Part shown: one piece after another, positions 43,433 through 50,667 of the stretch
How the letters are laid out: each line of letters opens with the position of its first letter
How positions within the stretch are numbered: position 1 is the first letter of the stretch
DNA from: Microbacterium sp. 1.5R
GTDB taxonomy: Bacteria; Actinomycetota; Actinomycetes; Actinomycetales; Microbacteriaceae
Direction of reading: 5' to 3'
Length of the DNA: 64,000 nucleotides
NCBI RefSeq assembly: GCF_007667425.1
Contig: NZ_VDRC01000002.1
Span: forward strand, 186,001 to 250,000
Translations under genes and position numbers: made by a program
Notes under the pieces: generated by a model
The model's input: only the letters and a program-made list of their open reading frames with translations
Database searches by the model: none
What the model was told of the DNA's origin: nothing

Positions 43433-44020
43433 TCAGTCGAACAGGCGCGCGATGATGCTCGACGTGTACCCGGTCGGGGCGAGGTTCGAGTAGATGGTGT
43501 CGATCAGGATGTCGTCGCGCCAGAACAGCGTGCGGCCGTCGGTCACCGGGTACTGCGGGTCCTGCCAGGTCTTCTCGCACCGCGTGCCGCCGTCCGGCGT
43601 GAAGCACGAGAAGCCCTCGTTCGCGACGAGGGCGTTGAGCATGTCGAGGGCCGGTCCTCGGTTCATGCGGGAGACGGTGGTGACGAGTCCGGTGGTGTCG
43701 GCGCGCGGGTCGCGCCAGATGCAGGTCAGGGTGCCGTCGTCTCCGACGCCGGACGGGCCGAACGCGGCATCGTTCAACGGCGTCTCGCCGAGCTGCGACA
43801 ACACGTCCTCGGAGAGGATGGCGCGGCAGTCGGTCGGCAGCGCGACGGCCGTGGTGGTGGGCGTCGGCGATGGGGTGGGGGAGGCGGTGTCGTCGGGCGA
43901 TGCGTTCGTCGCCGAGGGCGAGGGGGCGACGTCGGATCCGTCGGGAGCGCCGGCCCCGCAGCCGGTGAGCGCGACGAGGAGCACCAGGGTGGCCGCGCCG
44001 GCGGCGAGTCGTGCGTTCAT
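43433..44020 (-). CDS. Secreted lipoprotein of unknown function
   Basis: 195 residues. The signal peptide ends in the lipobox VALTGC (lipidated C21), followed by a Ser/Thr/Pro/Ala-rich spacer of about 50 residues and a small globular domain with four cysteines in two likely pairs (DCRAIL, TCIWRD, FSCF, TRCEKT). The TCIWRD segment recalls DUF3558-type lipoproteins, but I would not insist on it. TACGGT on the minus strand (44027-44032) is exactly 6 nt before the ATG, supporting this start. Confidence 0.7.
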   Translation of the reverse strand: MNARLAAGAATLVLLVALTGCGAGAPDGSDVAPSPSATNASPDDTASPTPSPTPTTTAVALPTDCRAILSEDVLSQLGETPLNDAAFGPSGVGDDGTLTCIWRDPRADTTGLVTTVSRMNRGPALDMLNALVANEGFSCFTPDGGTRCEKTWQDPQYPVTDGRTLFWRDDILIDTIYSNLAPTGYTSSIIARLFD

Positions 44021-44105
44021 GCGCTCACCGTACCCCGCAGGGTCCGACACGGGCCACACTGACATGCCGCACGCCGAGTGGGGCGCGACCGGTAATCTCG
44101 GCTGA

Positions 44106-45032
44106 ATGAGCACTCATTCCTCCGCGCCGACCGCCGTCGTCATCGGTGACGCCCTCATCGACGAGATCCGCGATGCCGATGGCATCCGTGAACTGGTCGG
44201 CGGTGCCGCGCTCAACGTCGCGGTGGGGCTGCGGCGACTTGGGGTGCCGACCACGCTCATCGCGATGGTGGGCGACGACGAGGCCGGCGCGCACATCCGT
44301 GAATACCTCGGCGATCACGACGTGCGTCTGATCGAGAGCGAGGCGCCGCTCGGCTCGTCGCGCGCGATCGTGCAGCGTGCAGCGAACGGTGAGCCCGTCT
44401 ATCTCTTCAACGAGGCGGCGCAGCGGCGCAGCATCCGCTACTCCGACGATGCGCGCAGCGCGATCGCGGAGGCCGCGCTCGTCGCCGTGAGCTGCTTCCC
44501 CTTCGACGTGCCGGCCGAGGTCGATGCCTTGGCGGATGCCGTCGCCGGAGCGCGTCTCGCGATCGACCCGAACCCGCGCTCGGGCATGCTCAGCGACCGC
44601 GACGAGTTCGTGCGCGGGTTCGAGCGGCTGGCGCGCGACGCCGAGATCGTCAAGGTCGGAGCCGACGACGCCGCCCTGCTCTACGACGGCGATCTCGACG
44701 CACTCCGCGGGCGGCTGCGGGGGTTCGGTGTCAGCGCCGTGCTCGCCACAGCGGGCGCCGACGGCGCGACGCTGGAATCGGATGCCGGGGCCGTCGATGC
44801 ACCGATCTCGACGTTCCCTGGACGGGTAGTCGACACCGTCGGCGCGGGCGATGCGACGCTCGCGGCCGTGTCGGCGGGGCTCGTCGGCGGGACTCCGACC
44901 GACCGTGCGGGCTGGCTCGCGCTGCTCGGACGGGCCATGGACGTTGCTGCCGCGACCGTGCGCGCCGAGGGCGGTCTGCTGCGCACTCCCGAGTCGCTTC
45001 GCGAAGGGGATAAGGGCGTGCACGGCAGCTGA
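44106..45032 (+). CDS. PfkB family carbohydrate kinase
   Basis: 308-residue ribokinase-fold sugar kinase. The N-terminal GGAALNVAVGLRRLGVPTTLIAMVG motif (near residue 37) and the C-terminal signature VDTVGAGDATLAAVSAGL with the catalytic Asp (near residue 250) are present. The family phosphorylates fructose, ribose, adenosine and related substrates; the substrate here is not evident. TAATCT (44093-44098) stands 7 nt before the ATG. It is divergent from the lipoprotein gene and just upstream of tRNA-Tyr. Confidence 0.88.
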   Translation: MSTHSSAPTAVVIGDALIDEIRDADGIRELVGGAALNVAVGLRRLGVPTTLIAMVGDDEAGAHIREYLGDHDVRLIESEAPLGSSRAIVQRAANGEPVYLFNEAAQRRSIRYSDDARSAIAEAALVAVSCFPFDVPAEVDALADAVAGARLAIDPNPRSGMLSDRDEFVRGFERLARDAEIVKVGADDAALLYDGDLDALRGRLRGFGVSAVLATAGADGATLESDAGAVDAPISTFPGRVVDTVGAGDATLAAVSAGLVGGTPTDRAGWLALLGRAMDVAAATVRAEGGLLRTPESLREGDKGVHGS

Positions 45033-45118
45033 CGCCCCGATTTCTCCGGCTCGCCGCATCCGGGTATGATTATGACTCGTGCCCCCGGTTGGCTGTCGAA
45101 GTCGGACGGGTGCGCAAC

Positions 45119-45203
45119 GGCGAGTTACCCAAGCGGCCAAAGGGATCTGACTGTAAATCAGACTGCTCAGCATTCGGGGGTTCGAATCCCTCACTCGCCA
45201 CCA
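45119..45203 (+). tRNA. tRNA-Tyr (GTA)
   Basis: 85-nt class II tRNA including an encoded CCA. The acceptor stem GGCGAGT pairs with ACTCGCC. The anticodon stem-loop is CTGA-CTGTAAA-TCAG with anticodon GTA. A variable arm of about 13 nt (CTGCTCAGCATTC) is followed by a T arm GGGGGTTCGAATCCC. A TATGAT -10-like hexamer lies at 45065-45070. The 3' half is the attachment site of the island that follows; a copy is found at 48568. Confidence 0.97.
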
Positions 45204-45210
45204 TCGCGAA
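45147..45210 (+). repeat. Left attachment site of the tRNA-Tyr island
   Basis: 64 bp covering the anticodon arm, variable arm, T arm and acceptor 3' end of tRNA-Tyr plus about 7 bases beyond CCA. The copy at 48568-48630 is identical except for one substitution (CTCAG to CGCAG) and one missing C. Direct repeats of a tRNA 3' end are the standard mark of tyrosine-integrase insertion. Confidence 0.93.
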
Positions 45211-45222
45211 ATCACGCGGTCT

Positions 45223-45260
45223 CTGAGGGGCTCACGCGGAAAGTCGCGTGGGCCCCTCAG
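45223..45260 (+). terminator. Hairpin after tRNA-Tyr, on the island side
   Basis: CTGAGGGGCTCACGCG (45223-45238) pairs with CGCGTGGGCCCCTCAG (45245-45260), with one G-T pair and a 6-nt loop. It stands 20 bases after the tRNA 3' end and can replace the native tRNA terminator, which was moved to 48629 by the insertion. It overlaps the 3' end of the minus-strand DUF3263 frame. Confidence 0.65.
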
Positions 45261-45591
45261 GCGTCTGCACCGTATCTTGCACCCTATGATCGGCGGCGGC
45301 GCCGGCTCGCGCCGCCGCCGCAGAGACGCGCGCCAAGCGCGCGCGGGCACGCCGGTCTGCTCTCTCGCGTACCCGCCGCGCGGTGAGTGGATGAGCCGCG
45401 ATCCCATCCCCGGAGTTCGCCGCACGTCTGAGGAGGACGGCGTAGCGCACGGGGGAGATGCCGAGATCTCGCCGGATCCGCTCGTCTCGATGCGGACTCG
45501 GCGACGGGTGAGCTGCTTCGAAGGCGAGGATCTCGGCGTGGGTCACGGTTCCCACCCTCTCGCGGACCACCGAAACCCGTGCTGTGTTCAT
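45232..45591 (-). CDS. DUF3263-like protein
   Basis: 119 residues. The segment THAEILAFEAAHPSPSPHRD, then ERIRRDLGISPVRYAVLLRRA and ERADRRARAR, matches the DUF3263 pattern: an acidic first helix, then a GMSxxRYYxxL-like helix-turn-helix, then basic C-terminal residues. It could be a small DNA-binding protein. The ATG at 45591 gives the family-like N-terminus. The last about 30 residues are read through the arm-like repeat and hairpin and may not be native. It is divergent from the next small gene. Confidence 0.6.
   Translation of the reverse strand: MNTARVSVVRERVGTVTHAEILAFEAAHPSPSPHRDERIRRDLGISPVRYAVLLRRAANSGDGIAAHPLTARRVRERADRRARARLARVSAAAARAGAAADHRVQDTVQTPEGPTRLSA
45266..45289. repeat. 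Candidate integrase arm-type repeat, left end
   Basis: Two TGCACC words 12 bp apart, the second continuing as CTATGA. The same 24-bp arrangement, in the same orientation and matching at 18 fixed positions, lies at 48433-48456 near the right end. Placement just inside both attachment sites is what arm-binding sites of a tyrosine integrase would show. Confidence 0.45.
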
Positions 45592-45651
45592 CGGTGTCGG
45601 GCCGGCGACGTAGCCTCGTGTCCTCTCGGCCGGAGGAAGGACGTCCGTCCA

Positions 45652-45984
45652 TTGGCTCGACTCTCGCCCGAGACCCTCCTCGGCATCCACCTCGATGCGA
45701 TCTGCTCGCGGAACCGCTACACCACCGACCCCGACGTGGTCATAGCTGAGCTGCGAGAAACGGCGGGCGCGCGTCTCGACATCCTGACCGAGTCGGTCGG
45801 GACGTGGGTGGGGTACTCCGAAGACGACTACACGCGCGTCCTGTGCACCGCCCTCCGCAAGCTTCCTGGCCTCGAGCCGTGGCTCGCGCTCGGGCAGCAC
45901 CGCCGCGGCATGCGGCCACACTCCACACCCGGCGCGACAAGCTCGTCTCCGACAGCTTGGCCTCGCGTCCATGGGTTGATCTAA
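45652..45984 (+). CDS. Hypothetical protein, probably with an altered C-terminus
   Basis: 110 residues from a TTG start; GGAGGAAGG lies 15-20 nt upstream, which is far. Residues 1-85 look like a real soluble alpha protein (LSPETLLGIHLDAICSRNRY, then LRKLPGLEPWLALGQHRR). The end is low-complexity and seems shifted out of frame. The stop lies 4 bases before an IS-end-like motif (45989-46011), so the 3' end may have been damaged by that event. I recognise no family. Confidence 0.42.
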   Translation: MARLSPETLLGIHLDAICSRNRYTTDPDVVIAELRETAGARLDILTESVGTWVGYSEDDYTRVLCTALRKLPGLEPWLALGQHRRGMRPHSTPGATSSSPTAWPRVHGLI

Positions 45985-45988
45985 TTCA

Positions 45989-46011
45989 CCGGGACTACAG
46001 GATGTGAGACA
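45989..46011. repeat. IS-end-like motif, copy 1
   Basis: CCGGGACTACAGGA, three other bases, then GAGACA. The copy at 51394-51416 matches at 20 of 23 positions in the same orientation. It lies exactly between a gene with a damaged 3' end and an Rhs gene that has lost its 5' part, which suggests the remnant of an insertion sequence terminus. Confidence 0.5.
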
Positions 46012-46057
46012 TGGGCAGTAGCTATTCGTTGCGGAACCAGAACCGGTTGAGCTAGGT

Positions 46058-47128
46058 TTCGATCAGCTTCCCGCCGCTCTGGTCGGAACGGGTCAGGTCA
46101 CCGCCTACGGATACGACACCGCGGGCCGGTTGCTCACGGCAACTCAGACCGGTGGCACCAACCCTTCGACCTACACCTACACCTACGACGCGCGCGGCAA
46201 CCGACTTACCGCCACCGTCACCGGCGCAGGCGCTTCCAACCAGTCGCTGACCTGCAACGCCGGAAACCAGGTGACCACGGCGGGGTACACCTACGACGGC
46301 ACCGGCAACCTCACTAAGGACTCCGCCGGAACGTACACGTACAACGGTGCGCAGCAGATGACGAAGGTCGCGAACAGCAAGGGCACCTTCGACTACAAAT
46401 ATGCCGGCACCAACCAGGCAGAGGTGCTCCAGCAGGAGAGCAACGAGCGCAACTACAAGCTCGTCTAGGGACGCACCAACCAGGTCGGGCTCCCCGTGAT
46501 CGAGCAGGTACAGGCGGGAAACAACCTCGCCTACATCGAGAACGACCCCGTCACCGGTGAGCCCCTCATGCTCCGCAGCTCCTCGGGCATCCAGACCCTG
46601 TACGTCTATGACGGACTGGGCAGCCCGGTAGCCATGCTCACCGACTTCGCCGCGGAGGCGTACGCCTACAACTTCGACCCGTACGGGACCGCTGTCCTCG
46701 CGGACGGCGGCACCGGAGGCAACGGCGTCAAGGAGAACCCGTTCCTGTTCAAGGGCGGCATCCAAGACCGAGCCACCGGATGGGTCCACTACGGCAACCG
46801 CTGGTACAACACCACCCTCGGACGCTGGACCCAACAGGACACCCTCGACGCACCGCTGGATCCCACTAACGCCAACCGCTACGCCTACGCGGGAGCCGAC
46901 CCCATCAACAATGTCGATCCATCAGGTTCAGTGACGGATGCCTGTGCCGCAGGTCTCATCGACACTGCTTTGGGGATCGGGAGCATCATCGGCGGCTCAA
47001 CGACGCTCGCCGCTGCACTACCGACTGGCGGGCTCTCGCTAGGGGCAGGGGCCTGGGCGGCGGTGACTATGATTAGCGGAGCCTACGATACCGTGAGCGG
47101 CATCGGAGCGGCTGTGAACAACTGTTAG
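46058..47128 (+). pseudogene. Rhs/YD-repeat protein, C-terminal remnant with an internal stop
   Basis: The frame begins without a start in the middle of YD repeats (YGYDTAGRLLTATQ, YTYDARGNRLTATVTG, YTYDGTGNLTKDSAGTYTYNG). It is stopped by TAG at 46466-46468, where a Tyr codon would fit (KLV-stop-GRTN). It goes on in the same frame through the Rhs core (YVYDGLGSPVAMLTD, YNFDPYGT, WVHYGNRWYNTTLGRWTQQD, the NNVDPSG end mark). The variable tip of about 65 residues is Gly/Ala-rich and hydrophobic with glycine zippers, so it might be a membrane-acting effector. The 5' part is missing. It is not functional as it stands. Confidence 0.85.
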
Positions 47129-47185
47129 ATGCAGCCCGCCCACGTACGGAGATGCGCTGGCACAGCGCGGGATTGGACCGACGAT

Positions 47186-47374
47186 ATGAGCCCTAAGAAA
47201 GATGTCGCAGCTTTGATCTTTGCGCTCGCCCTCGCTGTCGGTGGGGTCGCGGTGATGTTGCTCTCGTGGAACTCCGGGGAAACGCCAGTACTCGGAATCG
47301 GCGTCCTGGTTGCTGGAGTGTTCGGTGTGGTGTACTTCTCCACTCGAATCGCGAGGAGACGACGGAGCAGATGA
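47186..47374 (+). CDS. Small two-helix membrane protein, possible Rhs immunity protein
   Basis: 62 residues: MSPKKDV, helix about 8-25 (ALIFALALAVGGVAVMLL), short GETP turn, helix about 34-52, basic end. It begins 57 bases after the Rhs stop and overlaps the next gene by ATGA. Small membrane proteins directly downstream of a hydrophobic Rhs tip are often immunity proteins. That role is inferred from position only. Confidence 0.55.
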   Translation: MSPKKDVAALIFALALAVGGVAVMLLSWNSGETPVLGIGVLVAGVFGVVYFSTRIARRRRSR

Positions 47375-47676
47375 AGCAGAACGGCGAGAATGACGAGGAG
47401 CTCACCGAAGCGGCGCGTCGTGACCGTCTCCGCGCTATCGAGGCGGAGCACAAGGGTCTCCTAGAAGGCACCTTGGGCAGGGCGACAGTCTTCAATGCGG
47501 AGCTTATCGGCCGACAGCGGGATTTAGAGGAGGAAGCCGACGAGATCAGAGCGCAGCTAGGAGAGCCTCCTCAGGGTTCGGGACGGTCCGGTGGTGGGAC
47601 GCTGTTCGGTTGGGTTGCTCTCGTCGGAGCAGTAGTCGCGATCCTTGCGGGCTCGCTCTTGCTGACGCCTCGTTGA
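47371..47676 (+). CDS. Small coiled-coil protein with C-terminal membrane anchor
   Basis: 101 residues. A charged helix (about residues 8-65: RRDRLRAIEAEHKGLLEG, RQRDLEEEADEIRAQLGE) predicts a coiled coil, followed by a Gly/Ser linker and a tail anchor (FGWVALVGAVVAILAGSLLL). It is coupled to the gene before it by an ATGA overlap. No family is recognised; it could be part of the Rhs immunity module or island cargo. Confidence 0.55.
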   Translation: MKQNGENDEELTEAARRDRLRAIEAEHKGLLEGTLGRATVFNAELIGRQRDLEEEADEIRAQLGEPPQGSGRSGGGTLFGWVALVGAVVAILAGSLLLTPR

Positions 47677-47701
47677 CGGTATCCATACAGGCTGGAGGGT
47701 C

Positions 47702-48502
47702 GTGACCGGGGGCGCCGCGTTCCGGCGCCTCATCGATGAGTTCCACGTCCACAGCGACGACGTCGATATTCTCAGGACGATCCAGCCGAGCATCAGCGGC
47801 TTTCTGATCCAGGACTCGCGTTCGAAGGCCCGCTTCATCTACGCGCTCGAACTCGGACCGCGGCCGGGGGAGGCGCTCGCCCTGGAGTGGCCGCACATCG
47901 ACTTCGCCGAGGGGTCCATTCTCATCTGTCCGCAGGTGCAGACGGTCGACAAGAAGCTGCGGCTCGTGAAGTACACGAAGACCGACTCAAAGGCCGATCC
48001 GGAGCACCGCAAGATTCCGTTGCCGGGTCACCTCGCCGACATCTTCCGAGAGCACCGCGACCTGCAGCTGCACGAGATGAGCAGAGCCTCGCGCTGGGAG
48101 GAATGGCGCGACGAGGAAGAAGCCGACGACGTCGTACACGCGTTCGTCTTCAACTCCGCGAGACGACCCGGGCGTCCAATCACTCCCGCCGGCGACGCGC
48201 AGCAATGGACGAGGCTGCTGGAGGTGGCCGGGCTGCCCCACGCAAAGCCGTACACGGCACGGCACACGGCGGCGTCGCGAATGATCGCGGCGGGAATCGA
48301 CCTCACGGTGGTCGCGGAGATCCTTGGCCACGCCGACATCAAGACGCTCATCAAGGTGTGCGCGCACGCGCTTGAGGAGCGGAAGCGGGCGGCGGCGGGG
48401 CTGCTGGAGAGCGCCTGGGCGAGCCGTGCGAGTGCACCTAATTCTGCACCCTATGAAGCCGAGTCGAGCCGATTCCAGCCGAGTCGGAACGGACAGGGAT
48501 AG
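47702..48502 (+). pseudogene. Tyrosine recombinase/integrase remnant, catalytically dead
   Basis: 266 residues covering only the catalytic domain; the N-terminal arm- and core-binding domains (about 150 residues in intact integrases) are missing and the first about 35 residues look unrelated. Catalytic Arg I is present (R54 in LGPRPGEALAL), as are the hairpin Lys region (KTDSKADPEHRKIPL), Arg II (R187 in YTARHTAASRM, where the usual first His of HxxR is Tyr184) and His III (LGHADIKT). The nucleophile position is Cys220 (VCAHAL in place of VYAH, codon TGC at 48359). It lies beside the right attachment site, the expected place. Confidence 0.85.
48433..48456. repeat. Candidate integrase arm-type repeat, right end
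   Basis: Two TGCACC words 12 bp apart, the second followed by CTATGA, as at 45266-45289. It overlaps the 3' end of the integrase frame and is 111 bp from the right attachment site. Confidence 0.45.
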
Positions 48503-48567
48503 GTGCTCGTCGCCCGGAAACACGGCCGATTACGAGTCGTGCCGAGTCTGGCAGAGTACTTACTTCA

Positions 48568-48630
48568 CTGACTGTAAATCAGACTGCGCAGCATTCGGGG
48601 GTTCGAATCCCTCACTCGCCACATCGCGAA
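48568..48630 (+). repeat. Right attachment site, displaced tRNA-Tyr 3' end
   Basis: 63-bp near copy of 45147-45210. It has the anticodon arm to acceptor end but no 5' half, so it is not a tRNA gene. Differences from the left copy are one T-to-G change in the variable arm and one missing C in the CCA region. Confidence 0.93.
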
Positions 48631-48658
48631 GAGCCGCCGAGAGATCTCGGCGGCTCTT
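48629..48658 (+). terminator. Native tRNA-Tyr terminator, displaced by the island
   Basis: AAGAGCCGCCGAGA (48629-48642) and TCTCGGCGGCTCTT (48645-48658) form a perfect 14-bp stem directly after the right attachment copy. This is the geometry of a tRNA terminator, now 3.4 kb from the gene it served. Confidence 0.72.
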
Positions 48659-48752
48659 CCCGTTTCGCTGCGGGGTGAGCGCGCCGCCTCTCAGCGCGGA
48701 CGCCTCGGACAGCGCGCCGCCTCTGTACGCGGCCCTGGATCGCGTGTCGCGG

Positions 48753-48974
48753 CTAGACGGCGAGAAGCGGGTAGGGGAGTCCGCGAGAAACCGCATCGGC
48801 GTAGTCCTGCAACTCCTGACAAGACAGATCGACGAGCGGACCCTCGATCAAGAAGTCGCCGACGACGACCTCCACGGGTGCTCCGAGTCGTGATGCCCGG
48901 AACGATCGATCAGCGGCGGCGACGTTCGCGGCCGCGGTTTCCCGAATGCGCTGCCACTCCTCCTCATCGAACAT
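48753..48974 (-). CDS. Small hypothetical protein
   Basis: 73 residues: acidic N-terminal helix (FDEEEWQRIRETAAANVAAA), then a small beta-like region (APVEVVVGDFLIEGPLVDLS). There is no signal peptide or membrane helix. The start at 48974 has TACACT (minus strand, 48981-48986) exactly 6 nt upstream, the leaderless pattern used by many genes here, which supports a real gene. No family is recognised. It is divergent from the AraC-like gene. Confidence 0.6.
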   Translation of the reverse strand: MFDEEEWQRIRETAAANVAAADRSFRASRLGAPVEVVVGDFLIEGPLVDLSCQELQDYADAVSRGLPYPLLAV

Positions 48975-49110
48975 TGAACGAGTGTACGAGGGGCCGATCG
49001 CCCGCATCCGGCCGCGTCGGGACTCTGTCCATATTCCTGCAGTGCCCGTGGCGCGTCCCGACAGGGCTCGGCTGAGGGAACCGTTCGCCCGCATCCGGAC
49101 ATCACATCAT

Positions 49111-49488
49111 GTGAAGACCATCGACCTTCGCGAGCGTTGCCTCGATCTCATCGACAAGCACTACTGGAACCGTCACGTCGGTCCCGCGTGGCTGGCGCGC
49201 GAACTGTTCGTCTCCCGCCGCCAGCTCGACCGTGCCTTCTCCGGACACCCGAGCGTCGCTGAAGTCCTCGCGCGCCGGCGACTGCTTCTCGCGGTGACCA
49301 TCGCGGCTCACGAACCCGACACCCCGATGGTGGAGATCGCACGGCGCTGCGGCTACGGGACATACGAGACGTTCCGCGCGCACTGTCACAGATATCTCCG
49401 GCGCAGCCCGCGCGAGGCCAGAGATGATCGCATCCGTGCCCTGGGTCTAGGCGCCGCCCGAGCAGCCTCACTCCGCCGAGCGGCCTGA
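49111..49488 (+). CDS. AraC-type helix-turn-helix regulator, DNA-binding domain only
   Basis: 125 residues consisting almost entirely of an AraC DNA-binding domain: first HTH VGPAWLARELFVSRRQLDRAF, second HTH MVEIARRCGYGTYETFRAHC, ending YLRRSPREAR. The effector-binding domain is absent, as in small SoxS/MarA-type proteins. The GTG at 49111 is the best start; no ribosome site is clear, and in-frame codons run back to 48946. The target is unknown. Confidence 0.75.
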   Translation: MKTIDLRERCLDLIDKHYWNRHVGPAWLARELFVSRRQLDRAFSGHPSVAEVLARRRLLLAVTIAAHEPDTPMVEIARRCGYGTYETFRAHCHRYLRRSPREARDDRIRALGLGAARAASLRRAA

Positions 49489-49580
49489 CCCCGCTCGGCG
49501 GCGGGCACGCGTCTCGGCCTTCTCGCACCCGTTTAGACTCGAATGGACGGTCGACCCGGACCGTATCGCGAGGTGACCCT

Positions 49581-50174
49581 GTGCCTGACATCCGAGAGAG
49601 AACGCCTGACGACGGCGAACTCCTCTTCCGTCTGTCGCGTGGTGACGAACCGGCCTATCGGATGCTGCACGAGCGCCACCAGGCGCCGGTCTTCCGGATG
49701 TCGCTCGTGTTGATGCGCACCACCTGGGATGCCGAAGAGGTGGCGGCGACGGCGTTCTTCGAGCTCTGGCGGAAGCGGGATAAAGTCCGGGTGGTCGAGG
49801 GGTCTGTTCTTCCGTGGCTGCTCGCGACGACCTCGTACGCGGCCAAGAACAGCCTGCGGTCGCGGCGGCGGTATCAACGGCTGCTCAGCCGGATCCCGCG
49901 TGACGGCGACGTGCCCGATCATGCCGACGAGGTCGCGCGCGCCATGGACTTCCTGAAGATCTCGCGCGGCGTCCGGGACGCTCTGCTCGCGCTGAACACC
50001 AGGGACGCGAGCGTCCTGGTCCTGTGCGTGGTGCACGAACTCCCCGCGTCGGAAGCGGCCATCGTGCTCGGCATCCCGGAGGGGACGGTGAAGTCGCGCC
50101 TGTCCCGCGTGAAGGCGCGCTTGCGCGGGACGCTCCAGGAGTACTCTTCGACAGCAGAGGAGGCCACCGCATGA
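49581..50174 (+). CDS. ECF-type RNA polymerase sigma factor
   Basis: 197 residues. Region 2 runs from about residue 25 to 90 (MLHERHQAPVFRMSLVLMRT, WDAEEVAATAFFELWRKRD) and region 4 from about 130 to 185 (LCVVHELPASEAAIVLGIPE, GTVKSRLSRVKARLR). The GTG start has GAGGTGA a few bases upstream. TAGACT at 49534-49539 is a possible -10. It is coupled by ATGA to a membrane protein gene, the arrangement of a sigma/anti-sigma pair. Confidence 0.9.
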   Translation: MPDIRERTPDDGELLFRLSRGDEPAYRMLHERHQAPVFRMSLVLMRTTWDAEEVAATAFFELWRKRDKVRVVEGSVLPWLLATTSYAAKNSLRSRRRYQRLLSRIPRDGDVPDHADEVARAMDFLKISRGVRDALLALNTRDASVLVLCVVHELPASEAAIVLGIPEGTVKSRLSRVKARLRGTLQEYSSTAEEATA

Positions 50175-50665
50175 CGGACCAGTCCGGAGGGATGCCGCAC
50201 CGGCGCGAGGTGCAGGACCTCCTCGTCGAGCAGATGCGTCGCGACCTCTCGCGTCCGTCCTGGTGGCAGAGCATCTGGGGCCGCCTCGCGATCGCGGGCA
50301 GTGTCCTCGTCGTCGCCGGGGCGGGCGTCGCTGGCGTCGTGCTGCTCGAGCAGCAGCCGGTCAGCGATACGAGCATCGTCTACTGCCTCGAGGGGCCGTA
50401 CCGGAATCCGGACGGATCGCTGTCCGGCGCGGCGGCGAGTATCGCCACGCCGGACGGCGTCGTCTCCATCGATGATGCCGAGGCGATGTGCGTGCGGATG
50501 TGGGAGTCCGGCGCGTTCGCGGAGGACGACCCGCTGTCGGTGTCCAGCCCGCCGGGAACCGCCCCGGCGGAGTTCACGACGTGCGTCACCGACGAGGGAG
50601 AGGCGGCGGTCGTGCCCGGACGGATCGAGTGCTCGACCCTCCGCCTGCACCCGTTCGAGAGCTGA
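50171..50665 (+). CDS. Membrane protein coupled to the ECF sigma factor, possible regulator
   Basis: 164 residues: cytoplasmic N-terminus of about 34 residues (MTDQSGGMPHRREVQDLLVE), one membrane helix (about 38-58, LAIAGSVLVVAGAGVAGVVL) and an extracellular domain with three cysteines. Position and topology fit an anti-sigma-like partner, but the HxxxCxxC zinc motif of ZAS anti-sigma factors is absent and the cytoplasmic part is short, so this is a positional inference. It ends 2 bases from the convergent secreted-protein gene. Confidence 0.65.
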   Translation: MTDQSGGMPHRREVQDLLVEQMRRDLSRPSWWQSIWGRLAIAGSVLVVAGAGVAGVVLLEQQPVSDTSIVYCLEGPYRNPDGSLSGAAASIATPDGVVSIDDAEAMCVRMWESGAFAEDDPLSVSSPPGTAPAEFTTCVTDEGEAAVVPGRIECSTLRLHPFES

Positions 50666-50667
50666 CC

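Larger units (their letters stand above)
45147..48630. mobile_element. Decayed genomic island integrated in tRNA-Tyr
   Basis: A 3.4-kb insertion bounded by the 63-64 bp direct repeats. Contents in order: DUF3263 gene (minus), a small unknown gene, an IS-end-like motif, an Rhs pseudogene, two small membrane or coiled-coil genes, and a truncated integrase next to the right end. No replication, transfer or phage structural genes remain. The integrase lacks its N-terminal half and the nucleophile tyrosine, and the Rhs gene is truncated and has an internal stop, so the island looks fixed and eroding. Confidence 0.88.

Noticed and set aside
45277..45651. N-terminal extension of the small gene at 45652
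   Set aside because: These 125 codons are opposite the DUF3263 gene, cross the arm-like repeat, and have random composition.
48568..48630. Second tRNA-Tyr gene
   Set aside because: Only the 3' part of a tRNA is present; the acceptor 5' strand and D arm are missing, so it is an attachment site copy.
45147..48630. Prophage
   Set aside because: No capsid, tail, terminase, lysis or replication gene; only an integrase remnant and Rhs-type cargo.
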